Shown here one piece after another: positions 25,477 through 34,236 of a DNA stretch of 58,822 nucleotides. The stretch spans positions 1 to 58,822 of the forward strand of contig JANQIX010000084.1 in assembly GCA_028281925.1 (NCBI GenBank), read 5' to 3'. Numbering within the stretch: the first letter of the stretch is position 1; each line of letters begins with the position of its first letter. Below the pieces are notes generated by a model, which worked only from the letters and a program-made list of their open reading frames with translations, did not search any database and was not told where the DNA came from. A program made the translations under genes and the position numbers. This DNA comes from Alphaproteobacteria bacterium (GTDB lineage: Bacteria > Pseudomonadota > Alphaproteobacteria > DSM-16000 > Inquilinaceae).

Positions 25477-26706
25477 ATGCCCGCCAAATCGCCCCTTGCC
25501 CCCGACCGGTTCCCGGATCTTCCGGCCGTCGACGGATTGCGGCTGGCGGCCGGGCATTGCGGCATCGACAAGCACGGCAGGCCGGACGTCATGCTGGCGG
25601 TGATGCCCGAGGGCGGCACCGTCGCCGGGGTGCTGACGCGATCCCTCTGCCCGTCGGCGCCGGTGGACTGGTGCCGGCGGGCGCTCGACGACGGACGCAT
25701 CCGCGCACTGGTCGTCAACTCGGCCAATGCCAACGCCTTCACCGGCGCGGCGGGCGAGGCTGCGGTGCGGGCGACCGTGGACGCCGCCGCAGCCCGCGCC
25801 GGCTGCCGGGCCGACGAGGTGTTCGTCGCGTCGACCGGCGTGATCGGCGAGACGCTGCCGGCCCACCTGATCGTCGACCATCTGCCCAGGCTTTTTGAAT
25901 CGCTTCATCCCGAAGCCTGGGCAGCGGCGGCGGAGGCGATTGCGACCACGGACACCTTCTTCAAAGGTGCATCCGCAACGGCGCGGATCGGCGGGTATCC
26001 GGCGAACATCGTCGGCATCGCCAAAGGCAGCGGCATGATCGCCCCCGATATGGCGACCATGCTGGTGTTCCTCTTCACCGATGCATGCCTGCCCGCGGCA
26101 CAGTTGAGGCCCCTCCTGACCCATGCGGTGGACCGCAGTTTCAACTGCATAACCGTCGACGGCGACACCTCCACCAGCGATACGGTGCTGCTGGCCGCGA
26201 CCGGCCGCGTGGACCATCCGCAGCCGGAGAGCTGGACGGACCGCCTGCTGGGCCCGTTCCGCCGGGCCCTGACGGAGGTGTGCCGCGACTTGGCCCTGCA
26301 GGTCGTGCGCGACGGCGAGGGGGCGCAGAAGCTGGTGAGCATCACCGTCAGCGGCGCAAGCTCCAGCCCTTCGGCGAGGAAGATCGGCCTGGCGGTCGCC
26401 AATTCGCCGTTGGTGAAGACGGCAATCGCAGGCAGCGATGCCAATTGGGGGCGCATCGTCATGGCCGTCGGCAAGTCCGGCCAGCGTGCGGACCGCGACC
26501 GGCTGAGCGTTTCCATCGGTGGCGTGAAGGTGGCGCACAACGGGGTCGTCGTGCCGGGGTACGATGAAGCGCCCGTTGCCCGGCATATGGCCGGCCGCGA
26601 GATCGATATCGCGATCGATCTTGGCATCGGACGCGGGCGGGCGACCGTGTGGACCTGCGACCTGACCCACGGATACATAGACATCAATGCCGACTACCGA
26701 ACGTGA
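25477..26706 (+). CDS. argJ: Bifunctional glutamate N-acetyltransferase/amino-acid acetyltransferase ArgJ
   Basis: ArgJ transfers the acetyl group of N-acetylornithine to glutamate (and can use acetyl-CoA), closing the cyclic arginine pathway. The protein has 409 residues, the usual length. It is a self-cleaving Ntn-type enzyme; the nucleophilic Thr194 is in the GMIAPDMATML motif, which marks the alpha/beta subunit junction. The C-terminal TCDLTHGYI segment is also typical. It is cytosolic and lies between the parvulin gene and a GNAT/MutT pair in a rightward operon. Confidence 0.96.
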   Translation: MPAKSPLAPDRFPDLPAVDGLRLAAGHCGIDKHGRPDVMLAVMPEGGTVAGVLTRSLCPSAPVDWCRRALDDGRIRALVVNSANANAFTGAAGEAAVRATVDAAAARAGCRADEVFVASTGVIGETLPAHLIVDHLPRLFESLHPEAWAAAAEAIATTDTFFKGASATARIGGYPANIVGIAKGSGMIAPDMATMLVFLFTDACLPAAQLRPLLTHAVDRSFNCITVDGDTSTSDTVLLAATGRVDHPQPESWTDRLLGPFRRALTEVCRDLALQVVRDGEGAQKLVSITVSGASSSPSARKIGLAVANSPLVKTAIAGSDANWGRIVMAVGKSGQRADRDRLSVSIGGVKVAHNGVVVPGYDEAPVARHMAGREIDIAIDLGIGRGRATVWTCDLTHGYIDINADYRT

Positions 26707-26739
26707 ACGGAGCCGGCCCGCGGACGGGGCCACGCAGCG

Positions 26740-27324
26740 ATGATCGCACGCCCCGCCGGTGACCGGTGCGCCCCGCCTATGCTGGAGACCTCGCGGCTGC
26801 GTCTTCGCCAGCATATGCCTGAAGATGCACAGCCGATTGCGCGGCTGATCGACAACTGGAACGTCGTGCGGTGGCTGTCGCAGGTGCCGTTCCCATACAC
26901 GCATGCCGATGCCGTCAAATGGATCGACCAGTGCCATCGCACCTGGGCAGAGGGTCGGGAATACCAGTACGTGATCGTGCGGCGGGACGACGACCGCGCC
27001 ATCGGCCATATCGGACTGACACTGGAAAGGGACAGCCGCTCAGCGGAGTTCGGCTATTGGCTGGGCCAACCCTATTGGGGACAGGGGTTCGGTGGCGAGG
27101 CGGCAATGGCGGTGCTGGGCGTGGGGTTCCGGTCGCTGGAACTGGATCGGATCAGCGCCTCGTCCATCGCCGACAATCATGGCTCGCTGCAGGTATTGCG
27201 TAAGGCCGGGTTCGTTGAAGTGGGCCGCTGTCGCAAGGCCTTTCAGCCGCAGGGGAGACAGCTCGACGTCCCGGTGCTGGCGTTGGACCGCGGCCGTTTC
27301 GAGGCGGCGCGGCGGACGCCGTGA
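26740..27324 (+). CDS. GNAT-family N-acetyltransferase, RimJ/RimL-like
   Basis: A 194-residue acetyltransferase. The N-terminal motif LETSRLRLRQHMPEDA and the acetyl-CoA-binding motif near residues 108-118 (GYWLGQPYWGQGFGGEA) are diagnostic of the RimJ/RimL group. A shorter start at 26779 (MLETSRLRL) would fit the family equally well. It follows argJ by 33 bases and overlaps mutT by 4 bases, so the three are translated together. The acceptor amine is unknown. Confidence 0.9.
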   Translation: MIARPAGDRCAPPMLETSRLRLRQHMPEDAQPIARLIDNWNVVRWLSQVPFPYTHADAVKWIDQCHRTWAEGREYQYVIVRRDDDRAIGHIGLTLERDSRSAEFGYWLGQPYWGQGFGGEAAMAVLGVGFRSLELDRISASSIADNHGSLQVLRKAGFVEVGRCRKAFQPQGRQLDVPVLALDRGRFEAARRTP

Positions 27325-27728
27325 ACGGGCGGCCGATCGTTCTGGTGGCCGCGGTTGCGCTGGTGGATGCCGACGGTCGCGTGCTGCTGGCACAGCGACC
27401 GCCGGGCAAGGCCATGGCCGGCCTGTGGGAGTTCCCTGGCGGCAAGCTGGGCCCGGACGAGACGCCGGAGCAGGCCCTGATCCGTGAGCTGAAGGAAGAA
27501 CTCGCCATCGACACGGAGGCCAGCTGTCTGGCGCCGTTCACTTTCGCCAGCCACGGCTATGACGACTTCCACCTGCTGATGCCACTCTATCTGTGCCGGC
27601 GTTGGCGGGGTGTGGCGCGTCCGCTGGAGGGGCAGGAACTGGCGTGGGTCCCGCCGAAGAAGCTGCGGGACTACCCCATGCCGCCGGCGGATGTTCCTCT
27701 GGTTGCCATGTTGCGGGATTTCCTGTGA
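27321..27728 (+). CDS. mutT: 8-oxo-dGTP diphosphatase MutT (Nudix hydrolase)
   Basis: A 135-residue Nudix hydrolase that removes oxidised guanine nucleotides from the precursor pool. The Nudix box runs from about residue 40 to 62 (GGKLGPDETPEQALIRELKEE), with the REL-EE metal-binding glutamates intact. Length and N-terminal VAAVALVDADGRVLLAQRP match MutT. It is the last gene of the parvulin-argJ-GNAT-mutT run and converges on a serine hydrolase gene 24 bases away. Confidence 0.93.
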   Translation: MNGRPIVLVAAVALVDADGRVLLAQRPPGKAMAGLWEFPGGKLGPDETPEQALIRELKEELAIDTEASCLAPFTFASHGYDDFHLLMPLYLCRRWRGVARPLEGQELAWVPPKKLRDYPMPPADVPLVAMLRDFL

Positions 27729-27752
27729 GCGTCCGTTGATCCGGCGAAGCGG

Positions 27753-29375
27753 TCAGCCGTTCTCGCGTTCAAACCGGACATTCTTCAGCCTGGAGCCGCT
27801 GATCAGCACTTCGTGCACGCGGCGGTCGCTACCGCGCCGGAAGCGGAGGCAGTGGGCGAAAGCATAGCCCGGGCGGTCGAACCGCAGCAGGAATACGTCG
27901 TCTGCCAATGGCGTCAGTAGGAACTGCGCCGCAGAATGCCCGGGCGGACCATAGCGGACGCGCAGTTGCCCGTCCGCCAGCGAGACCTCCAGCGCCGACT
28001 CCAGTTCCGCGTTACGGTAGCGGCCGAGATAGCCGGCAATACGGGCGACTTCCGCACCGGCAGGCGTGTGGGCGGCGCGATAACGCCCGACGCGGCCACC
28101 ATACGCCAGGCGCAAGACATACGAGCCGCCATCCGGCCCCTCGGATGTCAGCCGGACCGGCGAGAGACCCAGAATGTCAACCAGGGCACCGTCATCCTCC
28201 GAGGCCAACCCGGCGATGGCGCCCAGCAGGTCGATCTCAAGACCGTTGTCGCCTTTCCTTACCTCGAACGACTCGCCCAGTTCGGGATCGACATACCGAC
28301 CAGCCGAGACGGCGTCTTCGCCGGCGCGGGCAGGGGGGGCGACGGCCAGTTCAGGCCCGCACCATAGGTCGATCACCTCGGCCAGCAGGCCCTCGCGGTC
28401 CAAGTCATCGCGGTTGGACAACACCACAAGGCCCAGGTCCCGGTCGGGGGCGTAGGCGAGAAGGCTGCGGCAGCCCGGCAGGCTGCCGCCATGGCCGATG
28501 ATCGACAGCCCCCGGTAGGACGAGAGTTGGAGACCCAGTCCGTAACGGCTGACGGAGCCGTCTTCCAATTCTACCGGCGAGCGCATCTCCGTCAGGATGT
28601 CATGATCCTCCAGCCGCCCTGTGCGCAGGACGCCGAGCCAGCGGATCAGGTCCGGGACCGTGCTCACCAGGCTGCCCGCTCCGCTCAGGCCAAAGGACCA
28701 TTCCCCCCGTCGCCATTCCCCGCCGCCGACCGGGATATAGCCGGAGGCGAGATCGCGCACGACGGTGCTCGGGTCGTCGCGATCGACTGTTGCTGTCATG
28801 CCCAGTGGCGCAAGCACAGTCGTCCGGAGCAGCTCCGGGAAGTGGGCGCCGGTAACCCGCTCCAGGATCTGGGCGAGGAGGGTAAAGTTCACATTGGTGT
28901 AGAGGAACTCGCCGCCGGGGCGGAAATTAAGATGCGGCTGGCGCGCCAGAAGCTGCGTCATGTCCGCCGCCGTTGACGTGCCACGCCACCAATAGCCGGC
29001 TAGCCGCAGCATCTCCATGGAATCCCGAAGGCCGCTTGTCATCGACAAGAGGCGCCGCAATGTCACGTGCGGCGGCGCGTCGAGCGTCTCCGGCAGTTCC
29101 GGTACGTATCGCCGCACCGGGTCGTCGAGCGACAGGCGGTTGCGGCGGTCCAGCAGAACGGTGATCGCCGCCACGAATGTCTTGGTGATCGAGGCAATCG
29201 GGAACCGTGTCTCTAAGGTGATCGGGATGTCGTGCTCCAGGCTTGCCCGGCCATAAGCTCGGGCAAAGACGACCTCGCCCCCGTCGATCAGCGCTGCGGC
29301 CAGCCCGGGCTCATCGGGTGTGGCATGGCGGCCGAATAGCTGATCGATCTCGTTTTCACGTGCTGGCGTTGTCAT
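27753..29375 (-). CDS. Serine hydrolase, beta-lactamase class C/D-aminopeptidase-like
   Basis: A 540-residue penicillin-binding-fold hydrolase. The nucleophile motif is SITK (about residues 61-64, in IASITKTF). The second motif is the Tyr in LYTNVNF and the third is the HGG in IIGHGGSLPG. Residues beyond about 340 form a beta-rich C-terminal extension resembling lipocalin-like or DAP accessory domains. No signal peptide is visible, so it is probably cytosolic. It could be a D-stereospecific aminopeptidase or esterase. Its start overlaps the upstream methyltransferase stop by 4 bases, giving translational coupling. Confidence 0.88.
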   Translation of the reverse strand: MTTPARENEIDQLFGRHATPDEPGLAAALIDGGEVVFARAYGRASLEHDIPITLETRFPIASITKTFVAAITVLLDRRNRLSLDDPVRRYVPELPETLDAPPHVTLRRLLSMTSGLRDSMEMLRLAGYWWRGTSTAADMTQLLARQPHLNFRPGGEFLYTNVNFTLLAQILERVTGAHFPELLRTTVLAPLGMTATVDRDDPSTVVRDLASGYIPVGGGEWRRGEWSFGLSGAGSLVSTVPDLIRWLGVLRTGRLEDHDILTEMRSPVELEDGSVSRYGLGLQLSSYRGLSIIGHGGSLPGCRSLLAYAPDRDLGLVVLSNRDDLDREGLLAEVIDLWCGPELAVAPPARAGEDAVSAGRYVDPELGESFEVRKGDNGLEIDLLGAIAGLASEDDGALVDILGLSPVRLTSEGPDGGSYVLRLAYGGRVGRYRAAHTPAGAEVARIAGYLGRYRNAELESALEVSLADGQLRVRYGPPGHSAAQFLLTPLADDVFLLRFDRPGYAFAHCLRFRRGSDRRVHEVLISGSRLKNVRFERENG

Positions 29376-30301
29376 GGTTGGCGTCCTGCCTTGTCGCCGG
29401 CCGAATGCTCAGTCGTGCCGAGGGCGCCAGCCAGGCGGGCGGAGGCACTGCCGGGCCTGAGCGCAGTCTGCTGGCTCTCATGAGGGGCCCAGCCGGTCAG
29501 CGTCAGGATCTGGAACGTGGCGGGGATCCGGCCATCGGATTCGGCAAACTGGGTATGATAGCGCTCAGCAGCCTCCGGCCAGAATCGCCGTGGTGGGGTC
29601 GCTGGATTGCGCTGCACGACTGCGTTCGTCTCGCCCATCCCGCGCAGATCGGCGACCAGTTTGAACAGCGAGTCATAAGTGACCGTGACGGTTTCGACGT
29701 CGACGACCGGCAGGGCGAAACCCGCGCGCTGCAACAAGGCCCCGGCATCGCGGATGTCGGTCAGCGGCGACAGTCTCGGGCTCGCGCCGCCGGTCAACGC
29801 CAGTTCCGTCTCCATCACGGCGCGCCTAAGCTCCACCAACGTATCGCCGCCCAGCATGGTCGCGATGAACAGGCCGTCTGGCTTCAACGCGAGCCGTGCC
29901 TGCAACAGGGCGCCCGGAAGGTCGTTGGTCCAATGCAGCGAAAGGTTGCTGGTAATGAGATCGAAGCTGGCGGGTCCAAACGGCAGCATCTCTTCGTCGG
30001 CGGCCACCGACGCGACGCCGGTTCCGACTGCACGGCGGGCCATAGCACCTGACAGGTCGCAGGCGTAGACATCCGCAATTCGCCTGATGGTTGCCAAGTG
30101 GTGCGCAACCATGCCGTCATGGCATCCGAGGTCAAGGGCGCAGGCGAAGCTGCGGGTCACGTCGTCAAGCCGATCAACAAGCAGATCCGCGGCGTGCCGG
30201 AAAAGGAAGTCGTGCGCCTCCCAGGATGCGCTGGCGCGGTCCCGATGCCGACGGACCAGGGCCCTGTCGAACACCACCATCGCCGTCGCGGCGCTAGCCA
30301 T
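29372..30301 (-). CDS. SAM-dependent methyltransferase, NDUFAF5/BioC-like
   Basis: A class I methyltransferase of about 309 residues. Motif I is ALDLGCHDGMV and the post-I Asp is in VYACDLS; MLPFGPASFDLITSNLSLHW matches the BioC/NDUFAF5 group. Alphaproteobacterial members are relatives of mitochondrial complex I assembly factor NDUFAF5, an arginine hydroxylase, or of BioC, the malonyl-ACP methyltransferase. No biotin genes adjoin it, favouring the NDUFAF5-like group. The ATG at 30301 is preferred to a longer start, because MASAATAMVVFDRALVRRHRDRA matches family N-termini. Confidence 0.85.
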   Translation of the reverse strand: MASAATAMVVFDRALVRRHRDRASASWEAHDFLFRHAADLLVDRLDDVTRSFACALDLGCHDGMVAHHLATIRRIADVYACDLSGAMARRAVGTGVASVAADEEMLPFGPASFDLITSNLSLHWTNDLPGALLQARLALKPDGLFIATMLGGDTLVELRRAVMETELALTGGASPRLSPLTDIRDAGALLQRAGFALPVVDVETVTVTYDSLFKLVADLRGMGETNAVVQRNPATPPRRFWPEAAERYHTQFAESDGRIPATFQILTLTGWAPHESQQTALRPGSASARLAGALGTTEHSAGDKAGRQP

Positions 30302-30451
30302 TACGCTCTCCGGTGCTGGTGGCAAGAACGGCCTCCGATCGGCGTCGTGCCGTTCACAAGCCGGAAACAGGTTGCGAACCACAATGCTGCCATGGCTCTA
30401 GCATCTACCATAGAGTGGCCAGCGCTTGTGCGAACGTTCTCCAGGGCAGGG

Positions 30452-30655
30452 CTATTGGGTATTGCCATCTCCATCGCCATCGTCAGACCTTCGATGGCTG
30501 TCGAGCACGCGGCCCTCCCGCTCGTGTTCCGCCTGCGCATGCGTCTTCAGCGCCTTTGGGGTTCCGTGTGCCGTGCGGTTCTCCGCCGCGCGCGCCTGCT
30601 TTTCCCGACGGTTGCGCGCCTTGCGGGCTCTGCGGAGATTGATGACATCGCCCAT
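30452..30655 (-). CDS. DUF4169 family small basic protein
   Basis: A 67-residue protein beginning MGDVINLRRARKARNRREK, the signature of DUF4169: an invariant start followed by a lysine/arginine-rich coiled helix. Function is unknown; in many alphaproteobacteria the gene sits directly beside fumC and a ribbon-helix-helix gene. Here it lies about 6.3 kb from them, on the same strand, with an AsmA gene and a sensor kinase in between. The start at 30655 is fixed by the conserved motif; a longer frame begins 11 codons upstream. Confidence 0.85.
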   Translation of the reverse strand: MGDVINLRRARKARNRREKQARAAENRTAHGTPKALKTHAQAEHEREGRVLDSHRRSDDGDGDGNTQ

Positions 30656-30845
30656 CCCTTCAGCCTCCGGTCTCATTTGGCGGGACATGCCGGGTCAACG
30701 GACCGCCACGGGCCAACCCGGCATTTGCAGCCTGTCGACGGTATAGCTAGCTTAGCGCCGGGCGGCGTCGATCGAGTAATCATGAGATGCGGCGTATGCG
30801 CTTGTGCAGTCCGACCGACGACGTGACGGCGCCTGGGCCGAAATC

Positions 30846-33800
30846 GTGAAGACGTTTCTGATCGCCCTGATCTCGGTGCTTGCACTGGCGCTGACCGCAG
30901 TCCTGGTCGTGCCGAGCTTCATCGACTGGAACACCTACAAGCAGACGGTCACCTCCCAACTCAGCGATCTTCTGGGCAAGCCGGTAAGGATCGACGGCGA
31001 TGTCGACTTCGCCATGCTGCCGACTCCGATCCTGACAGCGAACGGCGTGACGATCGGTACCCCCGCGGATCCCGAAGCCCCTCCGCCGCTGACGGTCGGC
31101 GCGCTGGATATCCGTGTCAGTCTGTTGCCGCTGGTCGCCGGCGAGTTGGAGGTCGAGCGTGCGGTCCTGGTCGAACCGGCTTTCTTCGTCGAGTCGCTCG
31201 AAGACGGCGGTGTCTCCTGGGTGGGGGACCGGATGTTCGGTGATGTGGAGGACGCAAGCTCAGTAACTCTGGGGCGCTTGACCATCGACAACGGCCGCAT
31301 CCGCCATCGTGACCGCGCGACCGGCATCATCCGGACCGTTGGGGACGTGTTCGTGCAGATCACGGCCGATTCGCTTCGGGGACCGGGGAGCCTCATCGGC
31401 AGTATCTCCTATGACGGCATTGCCTACACCCTCGACCTGAACGGCGGACGCATCTCAGATTCCGGGGCGTTGCCCCTGACGGCGGGTATCGGCGTCGACG
31501 GATTGGACGGGGATTTCCGGCTTTCGGGCGTCCTGCTTCCGGGATCGGAGTTCCATGGAGATGTCGCAGCCTCGGGCTCCGACATCGTCTCGGTGATCCG
31601 CCGGTTCCTTCCCGATGTGGAGGGGCTGCCATCGGCCGTGGAACCCTTCGCACTGCGCGCTCCGGCGCGCCTGTCCGCCCAGACGATAGCGCTTGATCCG
31701 CTGACGTTGGAGCTCGGCGATACGCGCGGAACCGGATCGTTCTCCGCGACTCTGGGGGCTGCCCCCTCCATCTCTGCGGAGATGGCGTTGAGCCGCCTGG
31801 ATCTTGACGTATGGGCCGAGGGGCCGGCATGGCGAGAGATGGCACATGCATGGGTGCTCGATGGCGCCTTTGCCATTCCGGACTCGATCTATATCGCGCT
31901 GCAACTATCGGCCGATACGGTGGATCTGCGCGGGGATCTCATTCGCCGGGCAAGCCTATCGGCAGGCCTAGCCGATGGAGTGGCGACGATCGATCGGTTC
32001 TCCGCCTCGTTCCCCGGCGGCTCGGATTTGGCTCTTGTGGCGAGCGTTCGCGCGGAAGAGGGTGCGCCATGGGTCGACCTGGCCATGGAAGGCGCCTCGG
32101 GAGACCTTCGCAGCGTCCTGGGCTGGATCGGGGCCGATCTCGCTTCAGTCCCTGCGACACGGCTGCGTAGCCTTGCCGGCGGCATCGCCCTGACCGGCAC
32201 CCCTCGAGATTTCCAGGCCTCCGTCGTCGACCTGACGGTCGATAACAGCCGTGTTGAGGGCGGCGTCGCTTACCGGGAAACCAGCAGCCGTGGGATCGGG
32301 ATGAGGCTGGTCATCGACCGCCTCGACCTCGACTCGTATCACTCGGACGGTGCGGGTGCCTTTCTGCCGGACCCGATAGCGGACCCGCAGGTACGCGTCG
32401 ATTTCCTTGAGTTGCTGCAGGCCTTTGACGCCAACATTCAGTTGAATGCCAGCGAGCTGACCGTAAACGGCACCGAAATTGAGGGCCTTGAGCTGGACGC
32501 CACGGTCTCAGGCGGCACCATCGTCGTTAGGAAGGCCAATGTCGCATCCGTGGCATCGTCCAGCATCGCGGTGCAGGGCCGTGTCGGCGTTCTGGAGCCC
32601 ATTGGCGGCCTCGACTTGACCATCGCGCTCGAAGCTGCCGAACCCGACCGTTTGGTGGCGGCGTTCGGGCTGGAGGTGCCGCCACCGGTCGGCCGGCTCG
32701 GCGAAATCGCAGTGACGGCGAGGCTGCAGGGCGACGGATCGGTCATGATCGTCGATCTTCAGGGCGAGATGGCCGGGGGCACCGTCAATGTCGGCGGGTC
32801 GATAGAGCAGGTGTTTGATGCCCCCGCTTACGACATCGCCGCTCGCCTCGCGCATGAGGACGGTCTGAGGATCGCCCATGTGTTCGCGCCCGCATTTCAG
32901 CCTCAAAGGGCCGTCGGGCCTGTCGACATCTATTCCCGCGTTTTGGGCGATCACGATCGTCTGAGCTTGGTCGATCTGCAGGGCTCTGTCGGCGAGACGC
33001 CGCTGGCGGGCTCGATCGAGGTTGGGCTGACGGCGCAGCCCCTGAGGGTCGATGCCGATATCCGCGCTGGGACGATCGAACTCGACCGATACCTGCCGTC
33101 GCCACGCCGAGCGGTTCTGTCCGGCGGATTCGTCAGCCGTTGGGGGGCTCTCGATCTGGAAACCTCCGTCCTGTCAGCGGTTGACGGCGGTCTCGCGTTG
33201 ACGGCTGCGGGTCTTCGGATTGGCGATCTTGAGATCGTCGACCCCACATTGCGCGCGACGTTGGATGACGGGATTCTGACGATCTCGCCGCTTACCGGGC
33301 AGGTCTTCGACGGCAGCTTCGGCCTTCAGGCTACGCTGGCCGCCACTGATCCGCCTGAGATTGCCTTCGAAATCGATCTCGTCGGCGGCAATCTGGCGGA
33401 GGGCCTTGCGTCTCTCTTCGCTATGGAGGGACTGGCCGGGACTCTGGATTTCGGCATCGATGCGGCGACGCGCGGCGAGACTGTGGAGGCCATGATCGCG
33501 GAGCTCGAAGGCAGTGGCCTGATTGCGGTCCGCGATGGCGGCATGATCGGCATCGATATGGCTGAGATCGATACCGGACTGTCTGAGGCGACTGAGCCCC
33601 TCGACTTCCTGGAACGGCTGCGGGAGGCGTTGTCGGGAGGCGAGACACCGTTTGCGGCCATCAACGTGCCGTTCGAGCTCGATTCAGGGGTGGCGCTGAC
33701 GGAGACGTTGAGCGCGGCCGGCGATATCGGCCGCGCCGAGGGCCGCGGTATGCTCGACTTGGCCGGCGAGCGGCTCGATGTGAGCACGGAGTTCTACCTC

Positions 33801-34070
33801 TACAATCATCCAGACGCACCGCCGTTCGTCATCCAGCTCATGGGGCCGCTCGGCAATCCGGTGCAGCGGCCCCAGACGCAGGCCTTGCAGGCCTATTTCG
33901 CACACCGGGCCGCCGAGGCTCTCGCTGAGCGCTTCGGGCCGGAGCCTCCGGCCGCGGTCGAGCCGGACGAGCCACGCAGGGACGACCGTGAAGGCATATC
34001 GCCGGCCCCCGATCCCATGGAGCCGACCACCGCCGATCCCGAGCCGGTCGGCGGCAGCGAGTACCCTTAA
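30846..34070 (+). CDS. AsmA family protein
   Basis: A ~1,074-residue envelope protein of the AsmA family, associated with outer-membrane assembly and, in related proteins, with lipid transport between membranes. An N-terminal anchor (residues ~2-22, FLIALISVLALALTAVLVV) precedes the conserved FIDWNTYKQTV and GKPVRIDGDVDF segments. The rest is repetitive beta-sheet, and the C-terminal ~200 residues form the AsmA_2 domain, followed by a Pro/Glu/Asp-rich tail. The GTG at 30846 is chosen because it places the anchor at the N-terminus; a GTG at 30804 is an alternative. It diverges from the DUF4169 gene. Confidence 0.9.
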   Translation: MKTFLIALISVLALALTAVLVVPSFIDWNTYKQTVTSQLSDLLGKPVRIDGDVDFAMLPTPILTANGVTIGTPADPEAPPPLTVGALDIRVSLLPLVAGELEVERAVLVEPAFFVESLEDGGVSWVGDRMFGDVEDASSVTLGRLTIDNGRIRHRDRATGIIRTVGDVFVQITADSLRGPGSLIGSISYDGIAYTLDLNGGRISDSGALPLTAGIGVDGLDGDFRLSGVLLPGSEFHGDVAASGSDIVSVIRRFLPDVEGLPSAVEPFALRAPARLSAQTIALDPLTLELGDTRGTGSFSATLGAAPSISAEMALSRLDLDVWAEGPAWREMAHAWVLDGAFAIPDSIYIALQLSADTVDLRGDLIRRASLSAGLADGVATIDRFSASFPGGSDLALVASVRAEEGAPWVDLAMEGASGDLRSVLGWIGADLASVPATRLRSLAGGIALTGTPRDFQASVVDLTVDNSRVEGGVAYRETSSRGIGMRLVIDRLDLDSYHSDGAGAFLPDPIADPQVRVDFLELLQAFDANIQLNASELTVNGTEIEGLELDATVSGGTIVVRKANVASVASSSIAVQGRVGVLEPIGGLDLTIALEAAEPDRLVAAFGLEVPPPVGRLGEIAVTARLQGDGSVMIVDLQGEMAGGTVNVGGSIEQVFDAPAYDIAARLAHEDGLRIAHVFAPAFQPQRAVGPVDIYSRVLGDHDRLSLVDLQGSVGETPLAGSIEVGLTAQPLRVDADIRAGTIELDRYLPSPRRAVLSGGFVSRWGALDLETSVLSAVDGGLALTAAGLRIGDLEIVDPTLRATLDDGILTISPLTGQVFDGSFGLQATLAATDPPEIAFEIDLVGGNLAEGLASLFAMEGLAGTLDFGIDAATRGETVEAMIAELEGSGLIAVRDGGMIGIDMAEIDTGLSEATEPLDFLERLREALSGGETPFAAINVPFELDSGVALTETLSAAGDIGRAEGRGMLDLAGERLDVSTEFYLYNHPDAPPFVIQLMGPLGNPVQRPQTQALQAYFAHRAAEALAERFGPEPPAAVEPDEPRRDDREGISPAPDPMEPTTADPEPVGGSEYP

Positions 34071-34102
34071 CGACTTAGCAGATTGTTAAGGACCGCCACG
34101 GT

Positions 34103-34210
34103 ATGTCCGAAGGAAGCACTTCGGCATCTCGCTTCATGCCGAACGAAGACAGCATGCTTGCGCAAAACTACCTGACGCCGCTGCTGCCGCCGGATTTGGA
34201 GGAGCGCTGA
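34103..34210 (+). CDS. Candidate small ORF between AsmA and sensor kinase
   Basis: A 35-codon frame beginning MSEGSTSASRF and ending LLPPDLEER, in the 166-base gap between two same-strand genes. AAGGA lies about 13 bases upstream, which is long for a ribosome site. GC-rich third positions are consistent with coding, and it ends 26 bases before the kinase start. No family recognised; it may be noise. Confidence 0.3.
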   Translation: MSEGSTSASRFMPNEDSMLAQNYLTPLLPPDLEER

Positions 34211-34236
34211 ACATAGGAGCGAGGTCTGGAGGGCAA

